From the NCBI GenBank assembly GCA_964637695.1, contig CAZWVF010000006.1, forward strand, positions 1 through 64,000: a DNA stretch of 64,000 bases, in the 5' to 3' direction. Each line of letters starts with the position of its first letter. Within the stretch, counting starts at the first letter, position 1. The position numbers and the translations under genes were made by a program. This DNA comes from JAGLTZ01 sp964637695 (GTDB lineage: Bacteria; Blakebacterota; Blakebacteria; Blakebacterales; Blakebacteraceae). The notes beneath the pieces were generated by a model. It made no database searches. It was not told where the DNA came from and saw only the letters and a list, made by a program, of their open reading frames with translations. Shown one piece after another: positions 34,563 to 42,850 of the stretch.

Positions 34563-35036
34563 ATGTACAGGACTCTTGAAAACCCTGATATTGAACGCAT
34601 TGCAGACGTGCTCGGTGTGGAGGCCAAACTGGAGGCCGACCACTGGTGTATGATCCTCGACGTTCCAGAGCACCAGAGGTACGTAAGGCTTGAGATTTAT
34701 CCGGAGATAAGTATAGGAAGGGACTCGGGTGCGCTGGTCAGTGCATACACACACAGTGCGCATCTCCAACTTCATTTCGTCACAGGTTACGTGATCAGCA
34801 CACTTCTTGGAGAGGTGACATTCGTCGCGGAACGCGAGGGCTTCATGAGCGGCCTCACTGTGGAACGGGAGGCAGCCTGCTCCCTGTATGCCAACGTCGA
34901 CAACGATGTGCTGAGCGGTGATTTCACCAGGCTGGGCCCTGAGGTGATGCTCTCGGGAATAGCGCTCTGCCTCACGGATGATTTCTCAGACTTCCTCGAC
35001 GAGGAGGAAGAACCCCCTGTAGGTGACCAGCAATAA
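34563..35036 (+). CDS. Conserved-looking protein of unknown function upstream of era
   Basis: No family was recognised for this 157-residue cytosolic-type protein. It has a hydrophobic-acidic pattern (VRLEIYPEISIGRDSG, YANVDNDVLSGDFTRL) and an acidic end (FSDFLDEEEEP). No signal peptide or membrane helix is evident. It begins 4 bp after the kinase-like gene and overlaps the era GTG start by 14 bp, so it is translationally coupled to era. Placement suggests a household role, which is inference only. Confidence 0.7.
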   Translation: MYRTLENPDIERIADVLGVEAKLEADHWCMILDVPEHQRYVRLEIYPEISIGRDSGALVSAYTHSAHLQLHFVTGYVISTLLGEVTFVAEREGFMSGLTVEREAACSLYANVDNDVLSGDFTRLGPEVMLSGIALCLTDDFSDFLDEEEEPPVGDQQ

Positions 35037-35931
35037 CAAAGAATCGTTCAGGTGCGGCTATATAGCCATAGCCGGCGCTCCAAATGTCGGCAAATCAACT
35101 CTTCTCAATTCCTTCATGGGGATGAAACTGTCAATCATCACCTCAAAACCTCAGACGACACGGCGAAATATCCTGGGTATCCTTACCTCCGATGATTACC
35201 AGGCCATTCTAATCGACACACCCGGTCTGATCGACCCATCGTATCGGCTGCAGTCATCTATGCGTGCTCAGGCAGTCAGTGCCATTCGTGCAGCAGATGT
35301 GCTGTTGCTGATGGAGGATGCCGTCAGGGCGGTTGAAAGGGGTCCGGGCAAACAGACGGTAAAGGCGATTGAAACGGCAGGCAGGACGACTCCTGTCGTA
35401 CTGGTTCTGAACAAGATCGACAGGGTACGGAAGGATGATCTCCTGCCGGTCATGGAGCAGTACAACAGCAGGTGGCAGCCGGCAGCCATTGTACCGATCA
35501 GTGCGCTGAATGGCGACGGAGTGGAAGTTCTTCTGAACGAGACGATCCGAATCCTCCCCGAAGGCCCGTCTCTCTATCCCGAAGAAATGATCACGGAGCA
35601 CCCCGAGAGGTTCTTTGTTTCGGAGTTCGTCCGCGAAGCGGTCTTCAACCGTTTCGGCAGGGAGATTCCTTACTCGACTGCAACAGCAGTAGAGGAGTTT
35701 CGGCGGGGCAGTGGCAAGACCTACATATCTGTGAACATCTACGTCGAACGGGAATCCCAGCGTCCAATACTGCTGGGCAAAGGCGGCAGGGCGATCAAGG
35801 AGGTTGGCAGCAGGGCCAGGGAATCGATCGAGGAATTTCTGGGTGAGTCTGTCTACCTGGATCTCTGGGTCAAGGTGAGGAAGAATTGGCGGAGCAGGGA
35901 TGCTCACCTGAAAGATCTCGATCTGATCTGA
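35023..35931 (+). CDS. era: GTPase Era
   Basis: Era is a ribosome-assembly GTPase binding 16S rRNA near the 3' end. The G domain includes Walker A AGAPNVGKSTLLNSF (G1), a TTRRNI switch, DTPGLID (G3), VLNKIDR (G4) and SALNG (G5). The C-terminal KH domain is seen in RESQRPILLGKGGRAIKEVGS. The 302-residue length fits. GTG at 35023 lies within the preceding gene and is the only sensible start before the G domain. The 113 bp downstream (35932-36044) show no gene. Confidence 0.95.
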   Translation: MTSNNKESFRCGYIAIAGAPNVGKSTLLNSFMGMKLSIITSKPQTTRRNILGILTSDDYQAILIDTPGLIDPSYRLQSSMRAQAVSAIRAADVLLLMEDAVRAVERGPGKQTVKAIETAGRTTPVVLVLNKIDRVRKDDLLPVMEQYNSRWQPAAIVPISALNGDGVEVLLNETIRILPEGPSLYPEEMITEHPERFFVSEFVREAVFNRFGREIPYSTATAVEEFRRGSGKTYISVNIYVERESQRPILLGKGGRAIKEVGSRARESIEEFLGESVYLDLWVKVRKNWRSRDAHLKDLDLI

Positions 35932-36044
35932 TCCGAGCAGATTGATATTAATTGCCGGCCTTTTTGCTTTTCACAATCTACGACCGTCTCTAGTTTACGT
36001 AGGCTGGAAGTCAATATTCCAATTGAGAGGAATCCGATAGTTCG

Positions 36045-36728
36045 ATGCTGCGCCCCAAAAAGCACATAACGCGACAGAAAATGAAAGAGGACAGGTTCGT
36101 TTCCGAGACGGTCAAGGCCGCCGAATGGATTAAAAAGAATCAGTCGATGCTGACAGTGGGTGCTATCGCTGTTCTGATTGCAGGGGTTGTAATCTGGGGA
36201 TATGTGACAGCCCGTCAGGCTGCCGAAAGGGAAGCTTCTCTTCTGACCCTGCAGGGTGGATATGCCATCGAATTCGGCGATCTGGACCAGGCGCGCGACC
36301 TGCTTGTTGAAGCGGTTGAAAGGTACGGCAGCGTACCGAGCGCCCGGCGAGCCACCCTCATGCTGGGGTATCTATTCTTCCGTCTGGGTGCGATCGATAC
36401 CTCCCTCACATATTATGAGCTCTACCTGGATAAGTATTCGAAAGGTGGCATGCTGCGAGCATCAGCGATGGCAGGAGTGGCAGCCTGCATGGAGCAGTCT
36501 GGAAGCAATACTGAAGCCGCAGAGATGTATGAAAAAGCCGCAAGAGAGAACAGGGGCGGTCAGAAGTCCGCTCACTATCTGCTGCAGGCGGGACGTGCTT
36601 ACAGACTGGCAGGTCAGAGTCAGCAGGCAATGGCAGTATACGAGCGGTTGAAATTGGAGTATCCTAATGAGGCAGAAGCCGATCGCGCAGCACTTGAGCT
36701 GGCACAGCTTGCCCGCCAGGGAGGTTGA
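36045..36728 (+). CDS. Membrane-anchored TPR protein (YfgM-like)
   Basis: The 227-residue protein has a polar N-terminus (MLRPKKHITRQKMKED), one transmembrane helix (MLTVGAIAVLIAGVVIWGYV, about 45-64) and a C-terminal tetratricopeptide array, for example ARRATLMLGYLFFRLGAIDTSLTYY and HYLLQAGRAYRLAGQSQQAMAVYERL. The architecture resembles YfgM, a translocon-associated chaperone, or a Bam-type TPR protein. The periplasmic topology is inferred. Function is not otherwise assigned. It is followed by a DUF4870-type gene 3 bp downstream. Confidence 0.8.
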   Translation: MLRPKKHITRQKMKEDRFVSETVKAAEWIKKNQSMLTVGAIAVLIAGVVIWGYVTARQAAEREASLLTLQGGYAIEFGDLDQARDLLVEAVERYGSVPSARRATLMLGYLFFRLGAIDTSLTYYELYLDKYSKGGMLRASAMAGVAACMEQSGSNTEAAEMYEKAARENRGGQKSAHYLLQAGRAYRLAGQSQQAMAVYERLKLEYPNEAEADRAALELAQLARQGG

Positions 36729-36731
36729 ACA

Positions 36732-37079
36732 ATGACCGATGAGCCCAACAGTCAGAGCGTGTCCCCGATAAACGATGACAAACTCTGGTCTGTCCTTTCA
36801 TATGTTCCGATTATCTGTCTGATCCCTCTTCTTCAGGAGGAAACCGACAGCGATCTGCGCAGGCATGCCCGTCAGGGAGTAGTCCTGATGCTGCTGGAGA
36901 TCCTGATCAGCATACTGCTGATACCCGGGGTTACTACCGTGCTGTTCAGTGTAGGTCTTCTGATATGCATCGTCTTCGCTCTCATCGGAGCCGTCAATGC
37001 ATCTCAGGGCAAATACTGGCGCATCCCGGTGATATCTGATATAGCAGAAGGACGGGGGATCAGCAGGGAAAAGAGCTGA
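36732..37079 (+). CDS. DUF4870-family small membrane protein
   Basis: The 115-residue protein has a D-K-x-W-x-x-L-S-Y-V-P start (NDDKLWSVLSYVPIICLIPLL) and two to three hydrophobic helices, followed by NASQGKYWRIPVISDIA, the usual ending of DUF4870/Tic20-like proteins. No biochemical role is known. It sits in a small plus-strand unit between a TPR membrane protein and an L,D-transpeptidase. Confidence 0.8.
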   Translation: MTDEPNSQSVSPINDDKLWSVLSYVPIICLIPLLQEETDSDLRRHARQGVVLMLLEILISILLIPGVTTVLFSVGLLICIVFALIGAVNASQGKYWRIPVISDIAEGRGISREKS

Positions 37080-37104
37080 TATCCGTTCCAGGTCTCTACC
37101 CGGC

Positions 37105-37845
37105 ATGAAGCTTCATAAAGCAGTTCCTGCTATCCTGATCATTTGCCATATGGCCGGATCTGCCAACGTATTCGCCCAGGTTTCGCCTGATTCAGGTACT
37201 CAGGACCCGGAAGCGGCACGATACCGCCGTATATACCAGTTCAGGAACCTCATAAGCGCCTATATCGACTCTCTACACGCCAGCGGCGTCGAGGAGGTGT
37301 TCACCCTGGGTAAAGGCGGGAACGCCCCTCAGGACGCGATTGAGAAGATGAACAGGGTCCTGGACGGCACTTTCCGCAACCCTGAGGCACACCGTATCTC
37401 TGATGCCGTACAGGCCTGGGGACGGGGGCTCAGATGGGAATTCCGCGATCTTGGAGAACCGCTTGTCACGAATGTCATAATCGAGAAGAGTACGCATACT
37501 TCCCGATTCTACAACGGCGAAGATCTGCTGATGAGCACCAGTATCGCCACCGGCAATCCTGAAATAGGAAAGGACACACCAGAAGGCTCCTATCACGTTC
37601 TCTACGTTGATTTCAAACCGATCAGCCGCTGGAAACGGGGTAACGTTCCTTACGGCCACGAATACAATCCTTACGGCAGTCGTCAGATTCCCTTTTTCCA
37701 GGACTGGACCCTGCACGGCAACAACGATCCAACTGCACTCGGCAAAGACATCTCCAAGGGGTGCGTGCGATTCTACAACTCCGAGATACTTGTGCTGGCC
37801 GAGCTGGTGAAATCGGTGAAGACCAGGGTTGAAGTAATCCGCTGA
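37105..37845 (+). CDS. Secreted L,D-transpeptidase (YkuD domain)
   Basis: L,D-transpeptidases cross-link or modify peptidoglycan with an active-site Cys. The 246-residue product starts with a signal peptide (HKAVPAILIICHMAGSANVFA). The YkuD domain contains the catalytic pattern with His204 in LHGNNDP and Cys220-Val-Arg222 in ISKGCVRFYNSE, spaced as expected. Periplasmic location is inferred. It is the last gene of the plus-strand block; its end at 37845 is 75 bp from the dif-like site. Confidence 0.9.
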   Translation: MKLHKAVPAILIICHMAGSANVFAQVSPDSGTQDPEAARYRRIYQFRNLISAYIDSLHASGVEEVFTLGKGGNAPQDAIEKMNRVLDGTFRNPEAHRISDAVQAWGRGLRWEFRDLGEPLVTNVIIEKSTHTSRFYNGEDLLMSTSIATGNPEIGKDTPEGSYHVLYVDFKPISRWKRGNVPYGHEYNPYGSRQIPFFQDWTLHGNNDPTALGKDISKGCVRFYNSEILVLAELVKSVKTRVEVIR

Positions 37846-37919
37846 CGGTTTTCCTGCAATTTATCAAAGAGGCATTCAAAAGCGCGGGCCGGCACGATAT
37901 ATCCACCGACTCAATCTGA

Positions 37920-37947
37920 ATGTCGTATAAGATATATTATGTAAACT
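37920..37947. other. dif: Predicted dif site (XerC/XerD chromosome-dimer resolution site)
   Basis: The 28-bp site consists of a XerC-type arm ATGTCGTATAA (37920-37930), a 6-bp central region GATATA (37931-37936) and a XerD-type arm TTATGTAAACT (37937-37947). From memory the XerD arm is the same as that of the Bacillus subtilis dif site and differs at two positions from E. coli (TTATGTTAAAT). It lies in the 117-bp intergenic gap between convergent genes, exactly where a 28-kb plus-strand block meets a 26-kb minus-strand block. A xerD gene is in the same window. Together these mark the likely replication terminus. It has not been checked for uniqueness on the chromosome. Confidence 0.85.
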
Positions 37948-37962
37948 TATGGTTTGTTGATG

Positions 37963-40491
37963 CTATTTGATAACAAGGTTCAGGAGCTTGCCGGGTACGA
38001 AGATCTCCTTCAGAAGCTCCCCCTCCCGAAGGTAACGGGATACATTCTCGTGATTCCTGGCTTCTTCGAGCATCGCTTCCCTGTCAGAAGCCTGTGAGGC
38101 CGGAACCTCCACCTCCCCGCGGAGCCTGCCGTTGACCTGGAATACGAAATCAACCGTTTCGACCTCCAGTCCGTCTGGATCGGGCCGCGGCCATCTGTGC
38201 CTGAATACGCTTTCAGTTTCTCCGAACCGATGCCAATGCTCTTCGGCCAGATGAGGAGCAAAGGGAGCGAGCATGTGGATCAGGATACCCAGACCGTGCC
38301 CCATAACCATCTGATCGAGTTCTGAAGCGGGCTCGAAACGACTCAATTCGTTATACAGTTCCATCATTGCCGCAACAGCGGTGTTGAAATGGAAATCGTG
38401 GCAGTCGCGGTGCACCTTTTTCAGCGTATGCTGCGTCTTTCGGTAAACACGGCCGGCCTGCGTGCTCATATCCGCCATTGATATGTGCCCTATACCGTGA
38501 AATGCCTGTGCAGCATCCATATTCTCCACGCAAAGCCTGTGTATGCGGCTGAGGAAGCGGTTGGCGCCGTGAACGCCTTTTTCGGTCCACTCGAAATCCC
38601 TCTCCGGCGGAGCGGCGAAGAGGATGGTAATGCGGGCGGTGTCTGCTCCCCATTCATCCACAAAGGGTCCGACGGGTACAACATTGTTCTTCGATTTCGA
38701 CATCTTGTCGCCGAACCGCAGGACCATTCCCTGAGTAAAGAGCGTCTTGAACGGCTCTGTAACGCCAATGAGGCCGGAATCGTAAAAGACCTTCACCATA
38801 AAGCGGCTGTAGAGCAGGTGCAGAATGGCGTGCTCTATGCCTCCGATGTAGTGATCCACCGGAATCCATTCGTCTGCTCTGGGCCGATCCCATGCCTGTT
38901 CATCATTGTCAGCGTCACAGTAGCGAAGGTAATACCACGATGAATCGACGAAGGTATCCATCGTATCGGTTTCACGCCGGGCCTCACCGCCGCATTCGGG
39001 GCATTCCACCCCGACCCATTCCTCCACGGCTGCAAGCGGACTCTGCCCCCGGGGCAGGTAGTCGATATCCCCCTCCGGAAGCAGCACGGGCAGATCGCTC
39101 TCCGGTACAGGGACTATACCGCAGGCCTCGCAGTGTATCATCGGTATGGGCGCACCCCAGAAGCGCTGGCGGCTGATAAGCCAGTCTCTCAGACGGTATG
39201 TAACCGAAGCCCCCCCCTGCCCCTTTTCCTTCAGATCTTCAGATATTGCCTCGATCGCCTCTTCAACGGTCAGCCCGTTGAAGGGAGCGGAATTGATCAG
39301 TGTGCCAGGTCCTGTATAGGCTTCATTCTCCGGGGCATCTGCGCCCTTTTCAGGCTCAACCACCTTGCGGATCTCAAGCCCGTAACGGAGCGCAAACGCA
39401 TAATCCCGCTCGTCGTGGGCAGGAACACCCATGACTGCACCGCCGCCATACGATTCGATCACGTAGTCCGCTACCCAGATCGGTATCGCTTCCCCGGTAG
39501 CCGGATTGAGGGCCGTGAGTCTGAGATCCACTCCATCCTGAACACGATCTGCCGCAGTCCGCTCTATTTCGGTCTTCCGGAGGGCTTCTTTGATATATGC
39601 CTCAACTTCATCGCGATTCGGGCATGCCTGGAGGAGGTATTCCATCCACGGGTGCTCAGGCGCCAGAACCATGAATGTAGCGCCAAAGAGCGTATCGGAC
39701 CTCGTAGTGAACACTTTGAGAATAGGTTCGGCTTCCCCCTTACCCTTCGAGACAGCCTCTTTCGCACGACCCTGCAGGCTGAATTCAACGTCGGCGCCCT
39801 CAGAGCGGCCGATCCAGTTCGCCTGCATCACCCTGACCCTTTCGGGCCACTCTTCGAGCAGATCCAGGTCATCCAGAAGCCGTTGAGCATACTTCGTGAC
39901 TCCGAAGAACCACTGTGGAAGCTTCTTCTTCTCCACAGTGGATTCGCATCTGTAACAGGAACCACCTTCAACCTGTTCGTTTGCCAGAACGGTCTGGCAG
40001 CTCGGACACCAGTTGACGCTGGAGAATTTCCTGTAGGCCAGCCCCTTCTCGAACAGGTGGAGGAATATCCACTGCGTCCACCTGTAATACCTGGGATCAC
40101 AGGTAGCCAGTTCACGGTCCCAATCGTACGCCAGGCCAAGTTTGTGAATGGTTTTCCTGTAATTATCTATGTTCGTAAGGGTCCACTGCCGCGGATCGGC
40201 GCCTCTTTCTATCGCGGCATTCTCTGCAGGCAATCCGAATGCATCGTAACCCATCGGATGGAGCACCGATTTGCCCTCTTTTGTCAGCAGTCTTGCAAGA
40301 AGATCTCCAATGACATAGTTCTTGAGATGCCCCATGTGAAGGTCCCCGCTGGGATATGGGAACATCTCGAGCACGTATACTTTTTCGTCGGCATTGTCAG
40401 AGACCTTGAATATGCCCTCCTCTTCCCAGTATTTCCGCCATTTCGGCTCAATATCCAGAGGATTGTATATTGTGTTATCAGGTTCTGTCAT
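37963..40491 (-). CDS. leuS: Leucyl-tRNA synthetase
   Basis: The enzyme charges tRNA-Leu. Class I signatures are visible: the HIGH-type HMGHLKNY (preceded by FPYPSGDL) near residue 55, the KMSKS motif in DKMSKSKNNVV, and a large CP1 editing domain between them, with a zinc-type CESTVEKK knuckle region. The full length is 842 residues. The stop lies 16 bp from the dif-like site. The gene is the last of the minus-strand run and lies 55 bp after asnS. Confidence 0.96.
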   Translation of the reverse strand: MTEPDNTIYNPLDIEPKWRKYWEEEGIFKVSDNADEKVYVLEMFPYPSGDLHMGHLKNYVIGDLLARLLTKEGKSVLHPMGYDAFGLPAENAAIERGADPRQWTLTNIDNYRKTIHKLGLAYDWDRELATCDPRYYRWTQWIFLHLFEKGLAYRKFSSVNWCPSCQTVLANEQVEGGSCYRCESTVEKKKLPQWFFGVTKYAQRLLDDLDLLEEWPERVRVMQANWIGRSEGADVEFSLQGRAKEAVSKGKGEAEPILKVFTTRSDTLFGATFMVLAPEHPWMEYLLQACPNRDEVEAYIKEALRKTEIERTAADRVQDGVDLRLTALNPATGEAIPIWVADYVIESYGGGAVMGVPAHDERDYAFALRYGLEIRKVVEPEKGADAPENEAYTGPGTLINSAPFNGLTVEEAIEAISEDLKEKGQGGASVTYRLRDWLISRQRFWGAPIPMIHCEACGIVPVPESDLPVLLPEGDIDYLPRGQSPLAAVEEWVGVECPECGGEARRETDTMDTFVDSSWYYLRYCDADNDEQAWDRPRADEWIPVDHYIGGIEHAILHLLYSRFMVKVFYDSGLIGVTEPFKTLFTQGMVLRFGDKMSKSKNNVVPVGPFVDEWGADTARITILFAAPPERDFEWTEKGVHGANRFLSRIHRLCVENMDAAQAFHGIGHISMADMSTQAGRVYRKTQHTLKKVHRDCHDFHFNTAVAAMMELYNELSRFEPASELDQMVMGHGLGILIHMLAPFAPHLAEEHWHRFGETESVFRHRWPRPDPDGLEVETVDFVFQVNGRLRGEVEVPASQASDREAMLEEARNHENVSRYLREGELLKEIFVPGKLLNLVIK

Positions 40492-40546
40492 ATCTATTTA
40501 CACAGATGCCTTAATGTATTAGTTTAACTATTTTGCAGATCGCAGA

Positions 40547-41851
40547 TCATGGATTAAACCGATGGAGCATTCTGGGGTAGGCAATGGTTTCCCGCAGATG
40601 CTCTATTCCGCATATCCACGTTACCGTTCTTTCGATCCCGAGTCCGAACCCGGAATGCGGTACCGTGCCGAATTTGCGCAGGTCTAGGTACCATTCAAAT
40701 GCCTCCGAAGGCAGATCGTGTTCTCCTATCCGCTTCATCAGCTCATCCAGATCATCTTCACGCTGAGAGCCGCCAACCAGCTCGCCGTAACCTTCTGGTC
40801 CCAGCAGGTCACAGGCCAGTGCACATTCCGGACGTTCAGGGTCGAGGCTCATGTAGAAAGCCTTTATAACTGCCGGGAAGTGTGTCACGAAGAAGGGCTT
40901 GTCGAACTGCCTGGCCAGTTCTGTTTCCTCGGGGCTGCCGAAATCACCGCCCCATTCAAAGTTGAAACCGCCTTTTTGAAGCCTTTCGACCGCTTCATCG
41001 TAATGGATCCGGGGAAAAGGCGCTTCGACTTTCTGGAGCGTGGTCAGATCCCGCTCTAGGATCTCGAGCTCCTCGCCGCAATCCGAGAGTACGTCTTTCA
41101 CAACAGCTTCCACCAGTTGTTCGATTACGACCATATTGTCTTCCAGATCGAAAAAGGCCATCTCCGGCTCAACCATCCAGAACTCGGTAAGATGGCGTCG
41201 TGTCTTGCTTTTCTCCGCCCTGAAGGTTGGACCGAAACAGTAAACCTTTCCGAAAGACATGATGTTGGCTTCGTTGTACAACTGCCCCGACTGGGTCAGG
41301 TAGACATTTTCACCGAAATACTCCACCGGAAAGAGAGTCGTTGTTCCCTCAACGGCAGCCGGTGTGAAAATCGGAGTGTCGACAAGCAGGAAACCGTTTG
41401 AGTCTAGCCAGTCGCGTATAGCCTTGATAACGCGGGCACGAACTCTCAGAATGGCCCACTGCCTGCGGGAACGGATCCAGAGATGTCTGTTGTCCATCAG
41501 GAATGCGGTGCCATGCTCCTTCGGGGTAATCGGATAGTCATCAGTTACCTGAATTGCTTCTATTCCGCCTTCCACTACGGCTATCTCGAAACCACCGGGT
41601 GAGCGTTCATCTGCACTGACCGTGCCCCGGATTATTACTGAGGATTCCTGGCCGAGAAGATCACATGTCTCCAGAGTTGCCTCATCAACATCCTGCTGCC
41701 GCACGACACACTGGATTACCCCTGTTCCATCCCTCAGAAGCAGGAAGCGTATCCCCCCGCTGGAACGCTTGTTATAGAGCCATCCCTTGAGGATTACCTC
41801 TTCATCGACGTGACTGCCGATATCTCTTATGTATGTGTGATCCATACTCAA
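40547..41851 (-). CDS. asnS: Asparaginyl-tRNA synthetase
   Basis: The enzyme charges tRNA-Asn. The OB-fold anticodon domain opens the protein (VILKGWLYNKRSSGGIRFLLLRDG). The class II core shows motif 2 (FRAEKSKTRRHLTEFWMVEPE) and motif 3 (GFGLGIERTV). The E-F-W-M-V-E-P-E stretch and GQLYNEANIMSFGKVYCFGPTF fit AsnRS rather than AspRS, and the 434-residue length lacks the AspRS GAD insertion. The start is Met1 at 41851 or Met3 at 41845. It is 8 bp downstream of the ExeA fusion gene. Confidence 0.93.
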   Translation of the reverse strand: MSMDHTYIRDIGSHVDEEVILKGWLYNKRSSGGIRFLLLRDGTGVIQCVVRQQDVDEATLETCDLLGQESSVIIRGTVSADERSPGGFEIAVVEGGIEAIQVTDDYPITPKEHGTAFLMDNRHLWIRSRRQWAILRVRARVIKAIRDWLDSNGFLLVDTPIFTPAAVEGTTTLFPVEYFGENVYLTQSGQLYNEANIMSFGKVYCFGPTFRAEKSKTRRHLTEFWMVEPEMAFFDLEDNMVVIEQLVEAVVKDVLSDCGEELEILERDLTTLQKVEAPFPRIHYDEAVERLQKGGFNFEWGGDFGSPEETELARQFDKPFFVTHFPAVIKAFYMSLDPERPECALACDLLGPEGYGELVGGSQREDDLDELMKRIGEHDLPSEAFEWYLDLRKFGTVPHSGFGLGIERTVTWICGIEHLRETIAYPRMLHRFNP

Positions 41852-41859
41852 TCAGATCC

Positions 41860-42750
41860 TTATATCCGGAAACGTCTCGACTGGAATTCGAGGAAGTCCA
41901 TTATTGAATGAATCAGTGAATAAATCTCGGAATCTCCCGTTGGGTATTCCACACGCACGCTCCCCTCTCCGTGGAACATGTGGATCTTGCCCTTGATCGC
42001 CCTCAGCCCCTGGATCTCGTGATAGGGAATCCTGCTCTGCAGCTCCCGGGCTATGACGTGAATGCGGTGGTTTGTAATAACCAGGTCGACCTTACGATCC
42101 CTGTTTCCCCACGCTCTTATGCGTGCCCTTACCTTGAGGCCCTTTCCGAATATCTGCCTGTTCTTCAGTACCGCCAGTATCTTCTCCCCCTCCCCCAGCT
42201 TGAGGCTGAAGTCGGGCGCAGGTACAATGCCCCAGGCCGCTCCCGTGACCGAAGATGAGACCGCTTCGCGCAGAGCCCCTTCTGACTCTGAACAGGCAAG
42301 AGCGAGGCTCTGACCGCACCGGTCGCAGCGTACCCGCTGTGCAAGGTTCTTGTGCTGGCACGACGGGCATAACCAGTGGAGGGGCGCACAGCACTGAGTG
42401 CAGGAACGACGATTGTTCAATTGCCGGATTCCGCACGATGGACAGTGAACGAAGATCCCTGTTTCGTCAGCTTCAGCAGTGATCCACAATCTCTGTCCGG
42501 ATATATCCTCATATTCTTCTTTATCTTTCTCCTCCACCACCGCATCATCCAGCCCCATCGGGTCAAACTCCTCCTCAATCTCCTCCTCTTCCACCACTTC
42601 GATATCCAGCTCTTCTTCGAGCCATTCTTCAGTGAGAGCCTCTTCCTCTTCTATCCGCGTTTTCTCAATCCCTTCATCTTCCTCCACCAATACTTCATCG
42701 GCCTCTTCCTCCTCCTCAGCCTCTACCAGCGGCTCTTCGGCCTCTTCCTC
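41860..42750 (-). CDS. C-terminal half of ExeA fusion: acidic linker, zinc ribbons, PH-like domain
   Basis: This is the 3' part of the gene that continues, across the N gap, from the ATPase at 42851-44029. The 296 residues have an acidic low-complexity linker (many E, EEEAEEP-type units) for about 90 residues. Two zinc-ribbon knuckle pairs follow: CPSC...CTQC and CPSC...CDRC, in CPSCGIRQLNNRRSCTQC and CPSCQHKNLAQRVRCDRC. The end is a PH-like (GRAM-type) beta domain: EKILAVLKNRQIFGKGLK, VDLVITNHRIHVIAREL and the final IMDFLEFQSRRF helix. The reading frame ends codon-exactly at the gap edge. Partner or lipid binding is a guess. Confidence 0.75.
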   Translation of the reverse strand, partial: EEEAEEPLVEAEEEEEADEVLVEEDEGIEKTRIEEEEALTEEWLEEELDIEVVEEEEIEEEFDPMGLDDAVVEEKDKEEYEDISGQRLWITAEADETGIFVHCPSCGIRQLNNRRSCTQCCAPLHWLCPSCQHKNLAQRVRCDRCGQSLALACSESEGALREAVSSSVTGAAWGIVPAPDFSLKLGEGEKILAVLKNRQIFGKGLKVRARIRAWGNRDRKVDLVITNHRIHVIARELQSRIPYHEIQGLRAIKGKIHMFHGEGSVRVEYPTGDSEIYSLIHSIMDFLEFQSRRFRI

Positions 42751-42850
42751 NNNNNNNNNNNNNNNNNNNNNNNNNNNNNNNNNNNNNNNNNNNNNNNNNN
42801 NNNNNNNNNNNNNNNNNNNNNNNNNNNNNNNNNNNNNNNNNNNNNNNNNN
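42751..42850. other. Assembly gap of 100 N inside a coding repeat
   Basis: Exactly 100 N mark a gap of unknown true size. The 21 bp left of the gap (42730-42750) and the 21 bp right of it (42851-42871) are identical, encoding EEEAEEP on the minus strand in the same frame. This is the signature of a tandem repeat that the assembler could not resolve. Because 100 is not a multiple of 3, the placeholder breaks the frame of what is probably one gene. Confidence 0.95.

Noticed and set aside
35932..36044. GCCGGC followed by TTTTT after era as a terminator
   Set aside because: The 6-bp self-palindrome is too short for a stable stem-loop before the T-run.
39133..40527. 464-codon plus-strand frame opposite leuS
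   Set aside because: It lies fully within the well-supported leuS gene and its product matches no family; a shadow of the synthetase codon pattern.
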